A stretch of DNA of 64,000 bases from Janthinobacterium sp. GW456P (GTDB lineage Bacteria > Pseudomonadota > Gammaproteobacteria > Burkholderiales > Burkholderiaceae_D), in NCBI RefSeq assembly GCF_002127655.1, contig NZ_NEHB01000026.1, positions 16,380 to 80,379 of the forward strand, given 5' to 3'. A program made the translations under genes and the position numbers. The notes under the pieces are model-generated. The model searched no databases, was not told the origin of the DNA, and worked only from the letters and a program-made list of their open reading frames with translations. This document shows, one piece after another, positions 61,488 to 64,000 of this stretch (the first letter of the stretch is position 1; every line of letters starts with the position of its first letter).

Positions 61488-64000
61488 TTAAAACGTATAA
61501 CTGCCGCGCAAGTACCAGGCGCGCCCGACCGGATCCGTGTAGCGCGGGTCGTAACCTTTCTGGAACAAGGTGCCCTGGTTTGAGAATGGCGGTTCCTTGT
61601 CGAACAGGTTTTTCACGCCGGCCGTCAGCAGCAAGCCTTTCCACATGTAGCTGCCCGACACATTGAGCAGGCTGTACGAGGGCACATCGTGTTTGTACTG
61701 GTCTGCAACATTGTTCTGGTCCGTGTAGCCGGACTTGAACGATTGCGACACGGTGGCGCCCCAGTTGCCCATGCGCCAGTTCAGCGCGGCCGTATGTTTC
61801 CAGCGGAACACGGGATTGTTGTCCGCGTAGCGGCCCACGTTGGCAATGAAGGGGCCATTGCGCTCGTTCTGGTAGTCGTATTTGTGGGTCCAGGTGCCGT
61901 CGACCGATACGCTGAAGTCGCCGTAGGCGCCGCGTCCCAGGCGCGCATTCAGGCTGACATCGATGCCGTCGGTTTTCACTTCGCCGATGTTATCGTTCAG
62001 GTCGAGAATGGCGTAGGGCGAACCGTCGGGATTGCGCAGGAACAAAGCCTTGTATTTCTCGTAGTTGCCGAAGATCGATTGCTCGGGCAACGATGAAATT
62101 TTGTCCTTCAAATGGATGTTCCAGTAATCGATGGCGAGCGTGACTTCCTTGACGGGTTCGAGCACGAGGCCGACGGCAAAGGTGGTGGATTTTTCCGGTT
62201 TCAGCTTTTCATTGCCGCCCTGTAGCTTGAACTGCTGCAAGTCGCAATCGCGCAAGGGGTTGGCGCCCGGTTGCGGCACGCCACCGGGGCACAAAATCGG
62301 GTCGTCATAGCTATCGTTGGTATCGTTCTTCGACGGCGGCGCATTCTTTTCAAACAACGTGGGAGCGCGGAAACCCGTGCTGGCCGAGCCGCGCAGCACC
62401 AGCGCGCTGCTGGCCTGGTAGCGCAGGGCCAGCTTGGGATTGGTGGTGCTGCCCACGTCGCTGTAGTGGTCGAAGCGGGCTGCCAGCTGCACTTCCAGGT
62501 CCTTGATCAGCGGCAAGTTGACTTCGCCGAACACGGCCTGAATCGTCCGCGCGCCGCTCTTGGACAGCGAACCGGACAGGCCGGAACTGGCAGCCTGACC
62601 GGCGATGTCGCGGTTGACGTTGAAGTCGGCCTTTTCGCGCCGCACCTCGCCGCCCAGTGCGATGGCCAGCGGACCGCCGGCCAGCTGCATCAATTCGCGG
62701 CTGCCCTTGATGTCGAAGCCCGTGGTGGTGACCTTGGCGTTCTGTACCTCGCCGCGCAGGGCCGTGCTGTCCAGGTAAGCCTTGCCGGCCGAATCCTGCA
62801 CGCCGAAGGGATTGAGGATGCCGTTCAGCACGCCGGCGGCAAAGCCCGCATCCTGCACATAGCCGTTCGTGAATTTTTCCGATGACTTGCTGATGGCATG
62901 GCTCAGGCCGGTTTTATAGTCCCAGCCGGCCACCTCGCCTTCGATGGCCAGCACCAGGCGGTCCGCCTTGCCGTCCGAATCGATCTGCCGCTGGCCCGCT
63001 TCGACGGGGCGCCAGTTGACGCTCAGCGGCTGGCCCGACAAGCCCGGCTGGGCCGGCACGCCGCCGGCATTGCCTGGATAGTATTTGCTGGTGTTGGGCA
63101 GGATCAGGCCTGTTTGCGGTGGCGGCGCCGTGCGCGCTTTCACTTTGTTTTCCGAGTGCAGGTATTCCACGGTCGCCAGGTGGCCGCCGCCCAGCTTGAA
63201 GGCGCCCTTGCCGAAGAAGGCGACTTGCTGCTGTGCCGGCAAGTCGTCGATCTGTCGCGTGTAGTCTTGGCGGCAGGTGCCGTTGGCAGGCACGGCCGGT
63301 ACCGACAGCGGCGGCAGGCAGCCGCTGGCCGCGTAGGGGTTGCCGGCCAGCCCATCGCCGCCATTGGCTGCGGCGTCAAAATAATTGCCGGGGAAAGTGG
63401 TGCCGCTGGTAATGGACAGGCCGCGCGAAGGAATGATGCCCGTTGCCGAGAAGGCGCGGTCTTGCGAGGTCAGCACATTTTGCTTGTGGTAATCGACCAC
63501 GCCAAAAATATTGTAGCCGTCCGTATCGAGCTTGCCGAAACCCGTCGACAGGTTGATGCGGTGCTCGCCGCCGCCTTTGTGTTCTGGGGCGATGACTTCG
63601 GCCGTGATGTTCGTGACGTTGACGGAGCGCTTGGTGATGAAGTTGATGACGCCGCCGATGGCGTCCGTGCCGTAGATGGCCGAGGCGCCGTCGCGCAGCA
63701 CTTCGACGCGTTCCAGGGCGGCGATGGGAATGATGTTCAGGTCGACGCTGGCGCCGTCATACGGATGGTTGGCGATGCGCCGACCGTTGAGCAGCACCAG
63801 TGTCTTGTCGCCGCCCAGGCCGCGCAAGTCGGCGCTGGCCTGGCCGCCCGTGGGCAAGCCGCTGGTATTGCCGCCGACGGCATTGCCGCTGCCCATACTG
63901 GACGCATTCGAGGGTATCTTGCTGAGCACTTCCTGGGCTGTCGTCAGGCCTTGTTTGGCGAAGTCTTCGGCCTTGAAAATGGAGAGGGGAGTGGCGGTTT
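61488..64000 (-). CDS. TonB-dependent outer-membrane receptor, copy 6 (5' end outside window)
   Basis: 837 codons are visible; the frame is open through 64000, so the start codon, signal peptide and N-terminal box lie to the right of the window. The visible part begins within the plug (TPLSIFKAEDFAKQGLTTAQ) and has DLRGLGGDKTLVLLNGRRIA, ERVEVLRDGASAIYGTDAI and VINFITKRSV. The barrel ends AWYLRGSYTF with a C-terminal Phe. It is a tandem relative of copy 5, with the same order of motifs and closely matching barrel segments. A GTG in frame at 63929 is not the true start. Confidence 0.9.
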   Translation of the reverse strand, partial: TATPLSIFKAEDFAKQGLTTAQEVLSKIPSNASSMGSGNAVGGNTSGLPTGGQASADLRGLGGDKTLVLLNGRRIANHPYDGASVDLNIIPIAALERVEVLRDGASAIYGTDAIGGVINFITKRSVNVTNITAEVIAPEHKGGGEHRINLSTGFGKLDTDGYNIFGVVDYHKQNVLTSQDRAFSATGIIPSRGLSITSGTTFPGNYFDAAANGGDGLAGNPYAASGCLPPLSVPAVPANGTCRQDYTRQIDDLPAQQQVAFFGKGAFKLGGGHLATVEYLHSENKVKARTAPPPQTGLILPNTSKYYPGNAGGVPAQPGLSGQPLSVNWRPVEAGQRQIDSDGKADRLVLAIEGEVAGWDYKTGLSHAISKSSEKFTNGYVQDAGFAAGVLNGILNPFGVQDSAGKAYLDSTALRGEVQNAKVTTTGFDIKGSRELMQLAGGPLAIALGGEVRREKADFNVNRDIAGQAASSGLSGSLSKSGARTIQAVFGEVNLPLIKDLEVQLAARFDHYSDVGSTTNPKLALRYQASSALVLRGSASTGFRAPTLFEKNAPPSKNDTNDSYDDPILCPGGVPQPGANPLRDCDLQQFKLQGGNEKLKPEKSTTFAVGLVLEPVKEVTLAIDYWNIHLKDKISSLPEQSIFGNYEKYKALFLRNPDGSPYAILDLNDNIGEVKTDGIDVSLNARLGRGAYGDFSVSVDGTWTHKYDYQNERNGPFIANVGRYADNNPVFRWKHTAALNWRMGNWGATVSQSFKSGYTDQNNVADQYKHDVPSYSLLNVSGSYMWKGLLLTAGVKNLFDKEPPFSNQGTLFQKGYDPRYTDPVGRAWYLRGSYTF

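Noticed and set aside
27724..64000. Siderophore or polysaccharide-utilisation locus around the receptors
   Set aside because: No synthetase, export, SusD-like, glycosidase or sigma/anti-sigma genes are present; the neighbours are housekeeping genes.

Overview
The window is GC-rich betaproteobacterial chromosome. Gene content and protein sequences point to the Oxalobacteraceae (a Janthinobacterium / Duganella / Massilia-like organism). The supporting signs are the block glnA - small secreted protein - ntrB - ntrC, the run glnE | yhdP - nitrilase - tldD, a PHA-system protein, an emfourin/M4 protease pair and many outer-membrane TonB-dependent receptors. No tRNA, rRNA, CRISPR array, integrase or transposase was seen.

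Layout. 1-1.8 kb: M4-type metalloprotease with the gene of its presumed inhibitor emfourin, cut by the left edge. 2-6.3 kb: PHA-system protein, then a glycine betaine/proline ABC transporter operon (proVWX) behind a promoter and a leader of about 390 nt. 6.3-7.7 kb: small minus-strand genes (GNAT acetyltransferase, acyl-CoA-binding protein, FKBP isomerase). 7.9-12.4 kb: a tightly packed five-gene plus-strand operon (YVTN propeller, NodB-like deacetylase, di-iron fatty-acid hydroxylase, EI24 membrane protein, MoCF-domain protein). 12.8-19.7 kb: a large class A PBP-like protein, a hypothetical protein, a GST, an orphan membrane-anchored TAXI binding protein, a HigB/HigA-type toxin-antitoxin pair and a rhodanese. 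19.8-24.8 kb: the nitrogen block, with two NtrC boxes and a sigma-54 promoter ahead of glnA, then ntrB and ntrC. The adenylyltransferase glnE that would modify GlnA lies 20 kb further on. 24.9-27.4 kb: CorA and an orphan histidine kinase.

27.7-64 kb is dominated by six large TonB-dependent receptor genes of one family (N-terminal VTGSSIKR or a close variant), interleaved with housekeeping genes (FAD dehydrogenase, rsmE, tkt, gap, yoaK-like, glnE, yhdP, nit, tldD, aroG). One receptor gene (27724-30546) has an in-frame TAA exactly at the predicted signal-peptide junction. The last two receptors are tandem relatives.

The strongest regulatory observation is upstream of aroG (DAHP synthase). A promoter is followed by a 22-codon leader ORF with five Phe and two Tyr codons, then by competing hairpin segments and an intrinsic terminator, before the aroG ribosome-binding site. 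This is the layout of a ribosome-mediated Phe/Tyr attenuator. Other non-coding features are palindromic intergenic elements (12.45, 43.4 and 53.8-54.0 kb) and a 779-bp gap at 35.2-36.0 kb with NtrC-like dyads and a possible small-RNA unit. All assignments were made by reading the sequence; no database search or folding program was run.
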